NCBI RefSeq assembly: GCF_050624435.1
Contig: NC_134541.1
Span: 101,118,805-101,182,804 of the forward strand
DNA: 64,000 nt
From: Tenrec ecaudatus
Taxonomy: Eukaryota > Chordata > Mammalia > Afrosoricida > Tenrecidae
Direction: 5' to 3'
The position numbers were made by a program, and so were the translations under genes. Below the pieces are notes generated by a model. It was not told the origin of the DNA. It did no database searches and saw nothing but the letters and a program-made list of their open reading frames with translations. Each line of letters begins with the position of its first letter. Positions within the stretch are counted from its first letter, which is position 1. Shown one piece after another: positions 10,173 through 20,292 of this stretch.

Positions 10173-12239
10173 AATCATCTAACACACACGTAGATGATTC
10201 ATTTCCCCAATGCTAGGATTGGGATTGCATTGTATCTATAGATTGCTATGCATAGTGTTGCTATTTCACAATGTTAACTCTTCCTATTCATGAGCATGGC
10301 ATAGTCTTCCATTTGTGTCCGTCTCTTTTGGTTTTCTATAATGACATTTTGCAGTTTCCTTTGAATAGATCTCTTTTTCCTCTCTGGTCAGATTCATTCC
10401 TAAACCACTCTTTGGGTGGCTATTGTAAATGGTCTTACCCTGGTTATTTTTAAGAATTCTACTTGTTAGCACCAAGGAATCCATCTGGTTGTTGTAAATT
10501 GATCGTGTATCCCATCACTTTGCTGAATCTTTTGGTTTGATTTTATTAATCCTTTCAAAGCATCAACTTCTTGTCTTGTTGATTCTTTCTACTGTTTCTC
10601 TGTTTCATTTATTTCTGTTTTAATCTTTAATATTTATTTTCCTACCACTGTAGACTTATTTTCTGTTCTTTTTCAAATTGCTAGAGATGTTGGGTTAAGG
10701 TATTGATTTTAGTTCTCTTTTGATATGTTCATCTATTGCTATAAATTGTCCTCTAAGCACTATTTTTGTTGTTTCCCAAGGCTTAGGTATGTGTTTTTAT
10801 TATTACTTCTTTAAAGGAATTTTTAAAATTTTATATTTTGTTCTATTACCTAGTATTTTTTAAGCAGAATGTTAGCTTCCATATATTTGATTGATTTTTT
10901 TCTTCTGGATCTTTCTTTGAGGATTTCTACTTTTATAGAATTGTGATCTGAGAAAATGGTTTATAATATTTTGATCTTTTTGAGTTTATTGAGACTCGCT
11001 GTGTGGTCTAACACATGGCCTGTTCTGGATAATGTTCCATGTATTGTTGGGTGGAGTGCTCTGTATATGTCTATGAGGTCAAGTTGGTAGTGTGTTTAGT
11101 TCTTCTGTGTCTTTGTTCAATTACTTTCTAGTTCTATCCTTTATTAAAGTGATGTATTGAAGCCTCACTATTGTTTTAGGGTTGTGTGTTGCTTTCTTCA
11201 ATTCTGTCAGAGTTTGATTTATGTATTTTGAGCCTCATTTGTTGAGTGCACAGATACATATTATGCCTCTGTCCTCTTGTTCCATTGACCTTTGAATCTT
11301 ATATAATGACCTTCCTTGTCTCCTCTGCAAATTTTTTTCCTTAAAGTGTATCTTATCAGAAATTAATATGGCCAATCTTGCCTTATTTTGATTGCCATTT
11401 GCTTGATCTACTTTTCTTTTTGGTCCAGTTATTCATTTTGCTGCCTTTATCTTTTGACTAGTATATTTAATCTTTTTTTTTGTATTTAATCTTTTGACTG
11501 ATGTGTTTAATCCATTAAAATTTGGTGCAATTATTGATAAGAATGATTTCTTTTTGTTGTGCTTATGCTCTGTGTGTTTTGATTTTTATTAATATCTTAT
11601 GATTTCCTTTATTGCTCTTTTTTTAATATTAACTAAAGCTTTGTGAGTTCTTTCTTTAATTTTGATGAAAATGTTCATTAATTTTCTTTGAGGTCATTCT
11701 ATAATTTATTAATTCCTTGTAAATTCAAAATCATCTATCTTGAGATCATCTTGACTTCCTCTTTGTTTGGAAGTTATGTCATTATACTCTGTGTTTGCCC
11801 ATTTTGCTCTCTATTCATCCTTGGTTACAAATTGATATCTCTGATCCCCAACTTTCAGTCTTGTAGGTTTATTTGACTTTGGGTACTTTTATATCTTGGT
11901 TAATTTCTGTGTGATATTGTCATGTGTGTTAATTTCTGGTTGTTGAATGGCCTTGTTGGTTCTCTGTTTGAAGAACTCTGTTAGTATGTCTTGTAAGATT
12001 AGTCTTTTTTTTACAGATTCCTTTAATTTCTGTTTACAAGTGAATACTCTAATTTGCCCATCATATTTGAGGGTCAATTTTCATGAATATGTAATTATTA
12101 ATTGGCAATTGGTTTCTTTTAGAGTGTTATATATGCCATTACATTGCCTTCTTGGCATGTCTTGTTTCTACACCCCACCCCCCACACACACCCCAAATCA
12201 GATAGTGTCAATGGTTCCCTTTTGAGATAACTTTTCATT

Positions 12240-13210
12240 TCTTTTTTTAAGGTAAACCATTTAGATAACTTATTTAGAAAGCAATAGAAAGTCTGGTTCT
12301 GATCTTCAGAACCATCATGGAATATGAACAAAATTGAAAACAAATAACCTACAGCAAAGGCAGAGTACTGGAGTTGGTTTTGCTTAAACAACACATCCAA
12401 CTTTTTACTCCATGCAAGTATCCATTAGAGAGTACACAAGGATGTGTACAGAGCAGGCCACACACAAGGATTTAAAACCTTACATAACAAATTGAACATA
12501 AATGAAAAAATTAATGAGGCAATTTACAAGAAATGTTTTATACTTTACATTAGGTTATAATTTATGAATACCATTTCTAGCACATCATATATTTTATACA
12601 TCAAATTCAGTGTTAGGGAAATTCAGACATGATAAAGCTCAGTCTTGACAAAAGCAATGTAGCTGATAAAGGCAATTGACGCAAATGTGGTTGCTATAAG
12701 TCAAAGAAACACCAGAATGGAAGTTCTATAGATTAGGACATCTGAGCGTCTTCTCAGGTCTGATCTGATTAATAATTGGGTCAGATTAGAAAAACCACCA
12801 TTCAAAACTACAAGTTCAACTGTGGGGATTTCACTGGGGTTCCAGTGAAAGCACATCAATGATTTAACCACTTACCAGCGATGACCTAATTCCATCCATG
12901 CCCGCTGGCACACACATGACCTAATTCCATCCATGCCCGCTGGCACACGCATGACCTAATTCCATCCATGACCACTGGCACACGCAGGGCATTATGTTTT
13001 AAGTCTCCGAGTTATCCTTAGAATCTAAATGCTGTCCACTAACAGTGGTCCCATATACCTGCAGTGACTCTTGGCTGTCAGGCAGCCAGCTCATGAAACA
13101 CGGGGATACTGAGCAAAGCCACAAACTATATGGTTTAGGCACTTTACAAATTATGGAGAAACGGAGATATTTTCTCGGAAAGCTATTGGTTCGTTAACTG
13201 CAGAGCTTTC
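12240..13210. other. unassigned AT-rich block inside the L1 region
   Basis: About 1 kb that does not look like L1 although L1 flanks it. It is AT-rich and lacks long frames. It begins after a T-rich run at about 12229-12252, as a minus-strand poly(A)-tailed copy of a 3'UTR would. It contains the 35-bp tandem repeat at 12881-12985. The source gene is not recognised. Confidence 0.4.
12881..12985. repeat. 35-bp tandem repeat, 3 units
   Basis: Three adjacent 35-bp units start at 12881, 12916 and 12951, each beginning 'atgacctaattccatccatg'. Units 1 and 2 differ by one base (cacac/cacgc); unit 3 has two substitutions near its middle. A small minisatellite with no spacers. Confidence 0.95.
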
Positions 13211-13682
13211 CATTTCCATGAGGTGCTTCTAAGATGCTTTCCTTGTCTTTGGTGTTGGAAAGTTCTGTGTTATGTCTCAGTGATTTCATTTTGGTTCGAT
13301 CTTGTTTGGGGAACGGTGGGCCTTTTCAGTGCATACCTCCCCATTTTCCACGGTTTAGGGAAGTTTTCTTCCAACAACTCCTACAATTTTGTTTATGCTT
13401 TTCTGTGTCCCTTTCTTTTCTTTTTGTAAAAAATTTATTTTATTTTAATTTTTTTATTCTTTCAAAATACTATTTTAATAAGATTTTAAACAAGAAATAT
13501 TAGGATAAAGAGTGACTATAAATGACTGATAACTTCAAATGACAATGGCTTCGCATAAGAGAAATGTGTCTCTAGCTCATAAAACATTTAAGTGGTAGCC
13601 CCGTAATGGTGTAGTGCTCTCCGGTGTTAGGTCCCCCAAATCTACCGTGTTACTTTACTCATTACGTAGTGTGTTTGTTTGT

Positions 13683-13795
13683 TTAAATCATTTTATTAGG
13701 GGCTCATACAACTCTTATCATAATCCATACATACATCAATTGTTTAAAGCACATTTGTACATTTGTTGCCCTCATCATTCGCAAAACATTGGCTC
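13683..13795 (-). repeat. T-family retroposon 3' end (short)
   Basis: About 110 bp, antisense: 'aaatcattttattaggggct' then 'catttgtacatttgttgcc'. Extreme 5' truncation. Confidence 0.8.
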
Positions 13796-14667
13796 TCATC
13801 TGTGTCCCATTCTATATGGAATTCTGACCACCTGTAAGTTATCCCTCCGGATGGTATTCATTATAATTCTGATTTTCTTGACAATTTTTGGATCTTTTTG
13901 TTCCTCTAGAAGATTGTTATTGATAAAATTGTCTCCAGTACCACTAACTCTGTCTTCCATTGATTCAGTTCTACTTCTTTGCCCTTTCAATTCTGAAATA
14001 TTTCTATTAATCCTCTGAATTTCCATTTGCTGGTTTTGTTCCAATGGTTTCTAAATGTTCATTTTTTGGGGTCAATTTGTACTTGTAGTGTTTTTCTGAA
14101 TTCTCCTACTTAAGTTTCCCCCTGCCCCTGTGATTTCCCTGATTTTGCCTGTAGTTTCTTTAATCTTTTATTCAACAAATTGAAGGTACATAGATACCTT
14201 AGGAAGGCTTTCTGGCTCTGTGATCAGTGATCTACTTGAGCCACCCTGCCTTGTTTCTGTGTGTGCACTGAGGCTGCCTGTTGTCTCTGAGGCATTGGGT
14301 GTTGTACGTGTGTTTCCCTGGTGACTGCGTGTAGGCGTGTTCTTTACGTACCCTCTCCCCACTCTGGGTGGGTGTTACAGAAGATGGGGCTGTGTGTAAA
14401 ACTCTGAGTGCTGTTTGTTGAGTAGTTAAGGGAGGGTTGAGTTGGTGTTGCCCGGCATCTATAGCTGCTACATTGGTGCAGGAGAGAGGAGAAACTCTCG
14501 CTCAGTTAAACATATACTAATAGCTAAAAATAAAATAGTAAGGAAAACAAAATAAGGAAGGGGGACAACAACAAGAAAAAAGAGTAAAAAAAGTTTTAAA
14601 AAAAAGTTTAAAAAAAGAAAGTAATAAATGTTAAAATTAAAAGGAACAAAAAATATCAAGGGAAGAA

Positions 14668-14820
14668 AACCCCTAAACCCACTGCTGTTGAGTCAGTGCT
14701 CACTCATTTTATCAACTTTTTACAGGAGCAGAACGTCTCCCCTTTCTCCTGTGGGTTCGAACTGCTGACCTTGTGGTCAGCAGCCCAATGTGTAACCCAC
14801 TGCACCACCAGGACTGCTTG
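14668..14820 (-). repeat. AfroSINE
   Basis: 'aacccactgctgttgagtca' (3' tail complement) through 'ccactgcaccaccaggact' (head complement). Nearly complete. Confidence 0.85.
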
Positions 14821-14822
14821 AG

Positions 14823-15000
14823 ACTCCCTCTCCCCTCAAGAAAGGGAAACATGGGGAGGATAAACAAACCAAAACACAGAAAAATGTAAGAAAAAAAAAG
14901 ATAATAGAAGAAAAGAAAGCAGAAACTACGGGGGGGGGGGGGCAAAAAACAAGGAAAGAGGTTGACCAAAAAAAGAGAGAGAGAGAGAGGAGAAAACTCT
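14823..15000. repeat. purine-rich low-complexity tract with G-run
   Basis: A/G-rich sequence with a run of about 13 G near 14930-14942 and a short (GA)n. It lies between an AfroSINE and the GC-rich putative L1 5' region. Confidence 0.7.
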
Positions 15001-15464
15001 GCAGATGGAGCAGGACCCTGATTGGTGCTCCTGCTAGCCAAGGGACAGGGGACTCACTACTTGTTGGCACCCCATTTCAGCCAAGGAGGTCAGGGCAGGT
15101 GGAATCCCAGTCCTGGATAGTCTAGGTCAGCGCCTGTCTCCAAGGAGTCCCTGGTGGCCCAGAGGGTGGCTGCGGGCAGCATGCCTGTCAGTGAATCACT
15201 GTGGACCCATGGAGGTGGGGCGCATGGGCCTCCACACTTAGGGGTGGTGTCACCTGCCCCCAAATCCACAGGGTGTGCTTCCAACCTTAGGCAGAACATG
15301 GACTGTGCAAGGTGTGGGTGCCATCAGCTGATGGGGGGTGGGGGTGGGAGCCGGCTATAAGGAAGATGTTGGGAACAAGAGGGAGAACATACCTTTGCAG
15401 CCCCCAGCCATCAATGTGGGCACCTGTGCAGTCCTGGGACTCTGATGACTAGGTCACTTCCCCG

Positions 15465-15650
15465 ATCGAATGGAACCCTGGTATCACACATTGTGTTGCC
15501 AGTCCCAAGGTCGGCATTTTGAAACCACTGGCCACCCTGAGTGAGGGAGACGAGGCTTTCTGCTCCCATATAGAAGCATATCTCTGAAACCTTGTCCTAT
15601 AGGGCCACTGTGGGTCAGAAGTGGACTCACTGGCAGTGAGTTTGAGTCTT
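15465..15650 (+). repeat. AfroSINE
   Basis: 'ggaaccctggtatcacacat' (head), 'gagacgaggctttctgctcc' (body), 'gggtcagaagtggactcact' (tail). Near full length. Confidence 0.85.
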
Positions 15651-16046
15651 GCCCTGATCAAAGCTCAGCGTGGCCACAGTCCCTCTGCTTCCTCGCTTCT
15701 TCTCGCTGGCGTTCAGTCCGCCTCTCTGTCCTTTCTTCGGAAGCTCAGGGCTCCGGAATGATCATCTCTAGCTGTCCAGCATGCTCTCTCCTGTCTCTGT
15801 TAGAGGGTCTGGGTGCCAGTCCCCCTCACTTCTGAATGGCCTCGCAGCCCTGGAGCGGAGTGGGCCGGGCCCCAGCTGTCTGCGCTGACGTGTCTGTGCG
15901 GTGGACAGTATGGATGCACTGCGTTGCGGTGTGCACCTGCCCGGGCATCCCCTCCCACTGCCATGCTACGTGACAAAACATATTGGCAGCTCCACGCTGG
16001 ATGTGGTGGGAATGGGCCAACACGGCCGTGTGGACTCTTCTCCCTC
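15651..16046. other. unassigned sequence
   Basis: No repeat or exon recognised. T/C-rich in the first 150 bp and GC-rich after. Confidence 0.3.
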
Positions 16047-16365
16047 CCCTGCGGTGGTTGAGTACTCTAATTAACCCTATACCGCCAAGTGCGATGTTTT
16101 CGTAACTTTTAATTAAATGCATATATTAATATATATTGATAACTATGAAGGCACAGAATAAAAACAACAAAATTTTTCCCCTGAAATTAAAAATTCAGGC
16201 GTTATAGGGTTAACAGAAAGGTTGGAGACTTGAACCCACTGAAAGACGCCTCAGAAGAAAGGCCTGGTGATCTGGCTCCAGAGGCCATCTCCGTGTAAAC
16301 CATTGGCAGCGCACAAATGGCGCTGCTGAGTGGGAATCAACCCGGCGACAGCTGGCCTGGTTTTG
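16047..16365 (+). repeat. AfroSINE, split by a piggyBac-type MITE
   Basis: Head 'ctgcggtggttgagtactc' precedes the insert. 'agaaaggttggagacttgaa' and 'gaagaaaggcctggtgatct' follow it. Removing 16075-16209 plus one TTAA rejoins the SINE without a gap. Confidence 0.85.
16071..16213. mobile_element. piggyBac-type MITE with TTAA target duplication
   Basis: A 135-bp element (16075-16209) lies between TTAA at 16071-16074 and TTAA at 16210-16213. Its ends are CCCTATACCGCC and, on the other strand, CCCTATAACGCC, matching 11 of 12. TTAA duplication plus a CCY-type terminus is diagnostic of piggyBac transposition. The AT-rich interior has no coding capacity, so it would have needed a transposase supplied in trans. 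Confidence 0.9.
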
Positions 16366-16504
16366 GTTTGGAGAGCCAGTGGCTCATCATTTACCATCAC
16401 ACGGTGCTGGCCTTCGTGCGAGCCCAGAGCTGTCTCAGGTAAGAGCAAAGTCCCCACCCACTTTCATTAGTGGTTCCAGGGCATGGCGGAGTGGGTATGG
16501 GGAG

Positions 16505-16640
16505 CCACCGCTTCTGTTTACGGTGACAGGAAGCTTGGCGGCCGTGTGGCGATGGGTGTACCACGTGAGTAGTAGAACTGATTGCACTAAATTGGAACAT
16601 GTTGAATCTTTCTGTAGTTATTTCTCCCAATAATCAGCAA
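16505..16640 (+). repeat. old L1 3' end
   Basis: 'gtgtaccacgtgagtagtag' followed by 'aactgattgcactaaattgg' resembles the sense 3' terminus of L1M-type elements. Weak. Confidence 0.45.
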
Positions 16641-17489
16641 ATCCCTTCACCTGCTCACCTCCTTGCTCTTCCCCTAACTTCCCCCCATGATCCTCAGACT
16701 AGAGCCCAGTAGGGGAGTGCCAGGGGGGTGCCCTCCCATCCTCACCATGCCCAGCTCTCCATGGCCTGTCCATCCTCCAGCCAGCGGGCATGCGGGACGT
16801 GTGGTATGACACCCTGGGAGACCTCTCCGTCTGCCCTCTGAGAAGGGAGGCAGGGGGCTCCCCGGTGGAGGGAGGTCTGGCTTGATGGATGGCTGGGTCG
16901 GAGCTGTGGTCAGGCTCCCCTGGTCCCCGTCGCCCTGCTGTAGACAGGGCTGCTCCAGGGCAGGCGGTCTGTTCCTCGTGTGGCAGGTTGGCGTATAAGC
17001 CCGTGTGCTTGTGTTACCAGGTGTGGCAGAGAGAACACTGCTTTGTGTCTTGCAGGTTTTATTTTCTGTATCTCAGAGACCTCTCCTCTTGCTCTACATC
17101 AGAAAGCCTCTCCAGCCCTGTCCCAGGCACCTGGTGCTGCTGGAAGACAAACGCCCCGGGGCGCAGCACGGTTAAAAAGCCCCAGCTGGGGTTCGGCCAT
17201 GCCGGCTCCTTCCTTGCCGGTGGCCCAGGTGTTCCTCAGTCCCAGGCGCCCCTCACCTGGCATCAGTCTTCCCCAGCGTGTGCCCACATCTGTGTCTCGT
17301 TCGTCCTTTCCGTATCACAGAAGTGATGAGGTCTAGGACCCATCTGACACCAGTGTAAGCTCCTCCACAGAGAACAGAAAATGCTCATTCCAAACAGGAT
17401 CCTAGTCACAGGATGGGGAACAGGATGCCGGCCTATGTTTTGTAGGGGACTCGGTCAATCCCTGCCACCCACCGCCTGACAGGCCACTG
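16641..17489. other. unassigned GC-rich sequence
   Basis: About 850 bp without recognisable repeats. Frames of 118-145 codons occur but overlap on both strands and resemble no family I know. Might be unique intronic or intergenic DNA. Confidence 0.3.
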
Positions 17490-17672
17490 AGCCCGGGGTT
17501 TCTCAACCTCGGCCCTGTTGGCACTTGGGGACAGATCACTCCTGATTGTGAAGGGCTGTCCTGCACCCTGTGGGATGTAGAGCAGCATCTTTGACTTCAG
17601 CTCCCCCACGCTGACCCCACAATCCAGACTACCAAAAAAGTCCTTCAGATCGTGCCAATGTCCCCGTCTCAA
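17490..17672 (-). mobile_element. MER5A (hAT-Charlie MITE)
   Basis: 'gtttctcaacctcggccctg' at the left end, 'gggctgtcctgcaccctgtg' then 'ggatgtagagcagcatc' inside, and 'tgccaatgtccc' at the right match MER5A read antisense. An ancient eutherian-wide non-autonomous DNA transposon. Confidence 0.85.
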
Positions 17673-18189
17673 ATGTGGGGGCCTACCTGGGGTGGGAACC
17701 CCAGGTGGACACAGTAGGTATGTCTCTGTCCTATGTGCACAGCAAGGGGTCCCAGGGTGCTGCTAGAGGTATCTTGCAAAGCAGACTTTGGGGGAAAGCG
17801 GGGTCCCAGCAGAGGGCCACCTCTGGGAGCCTGGACAGTCGGAAGATGTTATTTTCCTGGATGTTTGTAGGTAGGTGGGTGGATCCAGAGTGATGTCCTC
17901 CCTCTGCCACGGCCAGGGCCCCTGTTCCTTCACGGCACCTGCCCCTCAGGGAGGATGCTGAGATGCACATCACTGTCTGACTGTCCTGGTGAGGCGCCCT
18001 GGCGGGAGGCACATCCAGAACCACAAGCAGTCTGCCAGGGTGACCAGAGGCAGGGCTGGGGAGCGGTGCCTGGGGCTGGTGTGGGGCACTCCTAGTGGGT
18101 AGAGGGTATCGTGCAAGTGTCTTTCTGTCACCTTCCTCCTCCCATCTCTTGCCACACAGTCTGGACAAGTGACCCCTGGGCTCCTCCAT
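17673..18189. other. unassigned sequence
   Basis: GC-rich, no repeat recognised. Confidence 0.3.
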
Positions 18190-18290
18190 CACTTGGCAAG
18201 TCCTGTGCCAGTTCCGCCGTTGGAAAACTTGGGAGAATTGGCTTTTCTGCTTCAGTCCTCTGTTTCCTCATCTGCAAAATGGGTAGGAAT
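18190..18290 (+). repeat. MIR core
   Basis: 'ctctgtttcctcatctgcaa' followed by 'aatggg' is the MIR core motif. Ancient tRNA-derived SINE. Confidence 0.75.
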
Positions 18291-18440
18291 CATTGGACTT
18301 GGGGGTCCTTTAGCTCTGGCCAAGGCTTGGCGTGGCGCCTGAGAGAGAGGGGAGGGTCGCCAAATGGGAATCACAGACCCTTTCTGGATTCCGACGCAGG
18401 GTTCAGACTTCAGGACATAGTTCCTGACCAAGGACGTAAC

Positions 18441-19360
18441 TTAATTGAGCGCCTTGAGACCTGCAGCCTGAGTTCAAATCCTAGCTCAGCCACTTATTTT
18501 TTTTCCCCAATCATTTTACTGGGGGCTCATACAACTCTTAACACAATCTATACATCCATCATTTGTGTCAAGCACATTTGTACATTTGTTGCCATCATCA
18601 CTCTCAAAACATTTTCTTTCTACTTGAACCCTTGGGATCAGTTCCTTGTTTTCCCCTCCCGCCCCGCCTCCTCCCTCATGAACCCTGATAATTTATAAAT
18701 TGTTATTTTGTCATGTCTTACACTGTCTGACATCTCCTGTCACCCACTTTTCTGTTACACATCTGCTCGATAATTTATAAATTATTATTTTGGCATGTCT
18801 TACACTGTCCAATGTCTCCCTTCACCCACTTTTCTGTTGTCCGGCCCCCTGGGAGGGGATTATACGTAGATCCTTGTGATCAGTTCCCCCTTTCTACCTC
18901 CACCTTGCCCCCACCCTCCTGGTATTGCCACTCTCACTACTGGTCCTGACGGATTCTTCTGTCCTGGATTCCCTGTGTTTCCAGCTCTTATCTGTACCAG
19001 TGTACATCCTCTGGTCTAGCCAGATTTGTAAGGTAGACTTGGTATCATGATAGTAGGGGGTGGGCGGAGAGGAAGCATTTAAGAACTAGAGGAAAGCTAT
19101 GTTTCATTGTTGCTACACTGCACCCTGACTGGCTCATCTCCTCCCCACAACCCTTCTGTAAGGGGATGTCCAGTTGCCTATAGATGGGCTTTGGGTCCCC
19201 ACTCTATACTCTCTCTCATTCACATTGATATGATTTTTTGTCTTTGATGCCTGATATCTCGTCCCATCGACATCTTGTGATCCCACAGGGCCCAGCCACT
19301 TCTTGACTGTGCCTTCCGACAAGCTTCTGCGCTGGGAAACGCTGAGAACAGTGCTGCCGC
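18441..19360 (+). repeat. MIR, split by a T-family insertion
   Basis: The 5' half 'gagttcaaatcctagctcag' then 'ccactt' stops at 18495 and resumes at 19293 with 'cagccacttcttgactgtg'. The 9-bp repeat 'cagccactt' (18487-18495 and 19293-19301) is the target duplication. Confidence 0.7.
18496..19292 (-). mobile_element. T-family retroposon, about 800 bp
   Basis: Antisense copy from the A-tail complement (18496) to 'cttgtgatcccacagg', the complement of an interior segment also present in the copies at 28.4-33.2 kb, 50.3 kb and 55.4 kb. Flanked by a 9-bp direct repeat in a MIR. A duplicated stretch near 18700-18830 ('ataatttataaattattatt' type) suggests internal rearrangement. Confidence 0.85.
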
Positions 19361-19464
19361 CCTCAGAGTGTTGTGATCACCATGGCTTCACTTACGTTGG
19401 GCATTTTAAGTGCTGTGTGGGGACTCGCTTTCAGTGTTATTGCCGCGCTGTTATGAGGTGGGGG

Positions 19465-19640
19465 GGTGTTGGTTCCGACTTATAACCCTGCCCCCCACAC
19501 CCTGTGACTGCAGAACTGCCTCTTGGGGTTTTCTTGGCAGGTGACCATGTCTGCCTGTAGCCTGCAAAGCTCCTGGGCGGGTCTGAACCACCCACCTTTA
19601 GGTTAGCGGTCAAGTGTGAGGGCTATCACCACCATCACTT
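19465..19640 (-). repeat. AfroSINE
   Basis: 'ggttccgacttataaccctg' (tail complement) to 'tttaggttagcggtcaagtg' (head region complement). Diverged. Confidence 0.65.
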
Positions 19641-19749
19641 TCAAAGCACACGGTCAGGATTAAATGGGAAGTTAAAGCCTCCCCCTCTCCCCCTCGCTCC
19701 AGGTCCTGTCAGCGGAAGGCACTCACTGTGCGCGGTTGTCAGGTGCGGA

Positions 19750-20100
19750 GAGCGAGCGGTGATGTCCTATAAGCTGTTGTGCCGCTTGACTTTCACCTTG
19801 GATGTGTCTCTCATGTCAGAGCACGTGCACACTGTCTCCGCTGCATGGTGTTCTGCTGCTAGCTCATCTCGTACCCGGTTTACCAGGCCCCTTCTGATGG
19901 GCACTTACATTGTGTATGCTTTGTTTTGGTTTATGGTCCATGAGAAACCCATGCCAAAATAACCTTCTTATGCAAGGGCTGTACCTTGTGCTGGTCCACT
20001 TGAGCATCAGTTCCTGGAAGAGAAACTGCAGGGGCAGAGGGTATGCACATTTTAAAATGATGTTACGTCACTGCTAAATTGCTTCCTAAAGAGATGGCAC
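19750..20100 (-). repeat. old L1 3'-region fragment
   Basis: 'gggtatgcacattttaaaat' and 'actgctaaattgcttcctaa' are the L1M-type complement motifs. Decayed. Confidence 0.55.
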
Positions 20101-20105
20101 TGCTA

Positions 20106-20292
20106 AAATAACAATAATTTATACTTACCAGGGGTCCATGAGGGAGGGAGGGGAAAAAGAGGAGCTGATTCTGAGGGTTCACGTAGAAAGAAAATGATTT
20201 GCAAATGATGATGGCAACCTATGTACAGATGTGCTTGATACAGGCGATGTATGGATTGTTGTAAGAGCTGTAGATGATTTATTAATGAAAGG
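20106..20292 (+). repeat. T-family retroposon 3' end
   Basis: 'ggtccatgagggagggaggg' through 'gtaagagctgtagatgattt'. The final poly(A) signal is degraded (the aataaaatg run is missing). Confidence 0.75.

Larger units (their letters stand above)
7580..15440 (-). mobile_element. L1 LINE, nearly full length, decayed and interrupted
   Basis: On the + strand the order is the complement of an L1: 3' region (7580-9940: 'cccaccagcagtgcatgagg', then 'atggatatccagctttgaca'), ORF2 (about 10170-12150: 'attgagactcgctgtgtggt', 'tgttccatgtattgttgggt'), ORF1-like coiled-coil sequence (13796-14044, minus-frame residues RINRNISELKGQRSRTESME), and a GC-rich 15000-15440 segment that could be its 5'UTR. ORF2 would encode the endonuclease/reverse transcriptase, but every long frame is broken, so the copy cannot encode it. 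It is interrupted by a repeat block at 8690-9690, an AfroSINE at 10010-10172, an unassigned block at 12240-13210, a T-family piece at 13683 and an AfroSINE at 14668. Confidence 0.75.

Noticed and set aside
12881..12985. Possible CRISPR-like array (35-bp repeats)
   Set aside because: The units are directly adjacent with no spacers, there are only three, and the genome is mammalian. It is a minisatellite.
13796..14044. Possible independent coiled-coil protein gene (minus)
   Set aside because: Residue pattern and position upstream of L1 ORF2 sequence identify it as decayed L1 ORF1.
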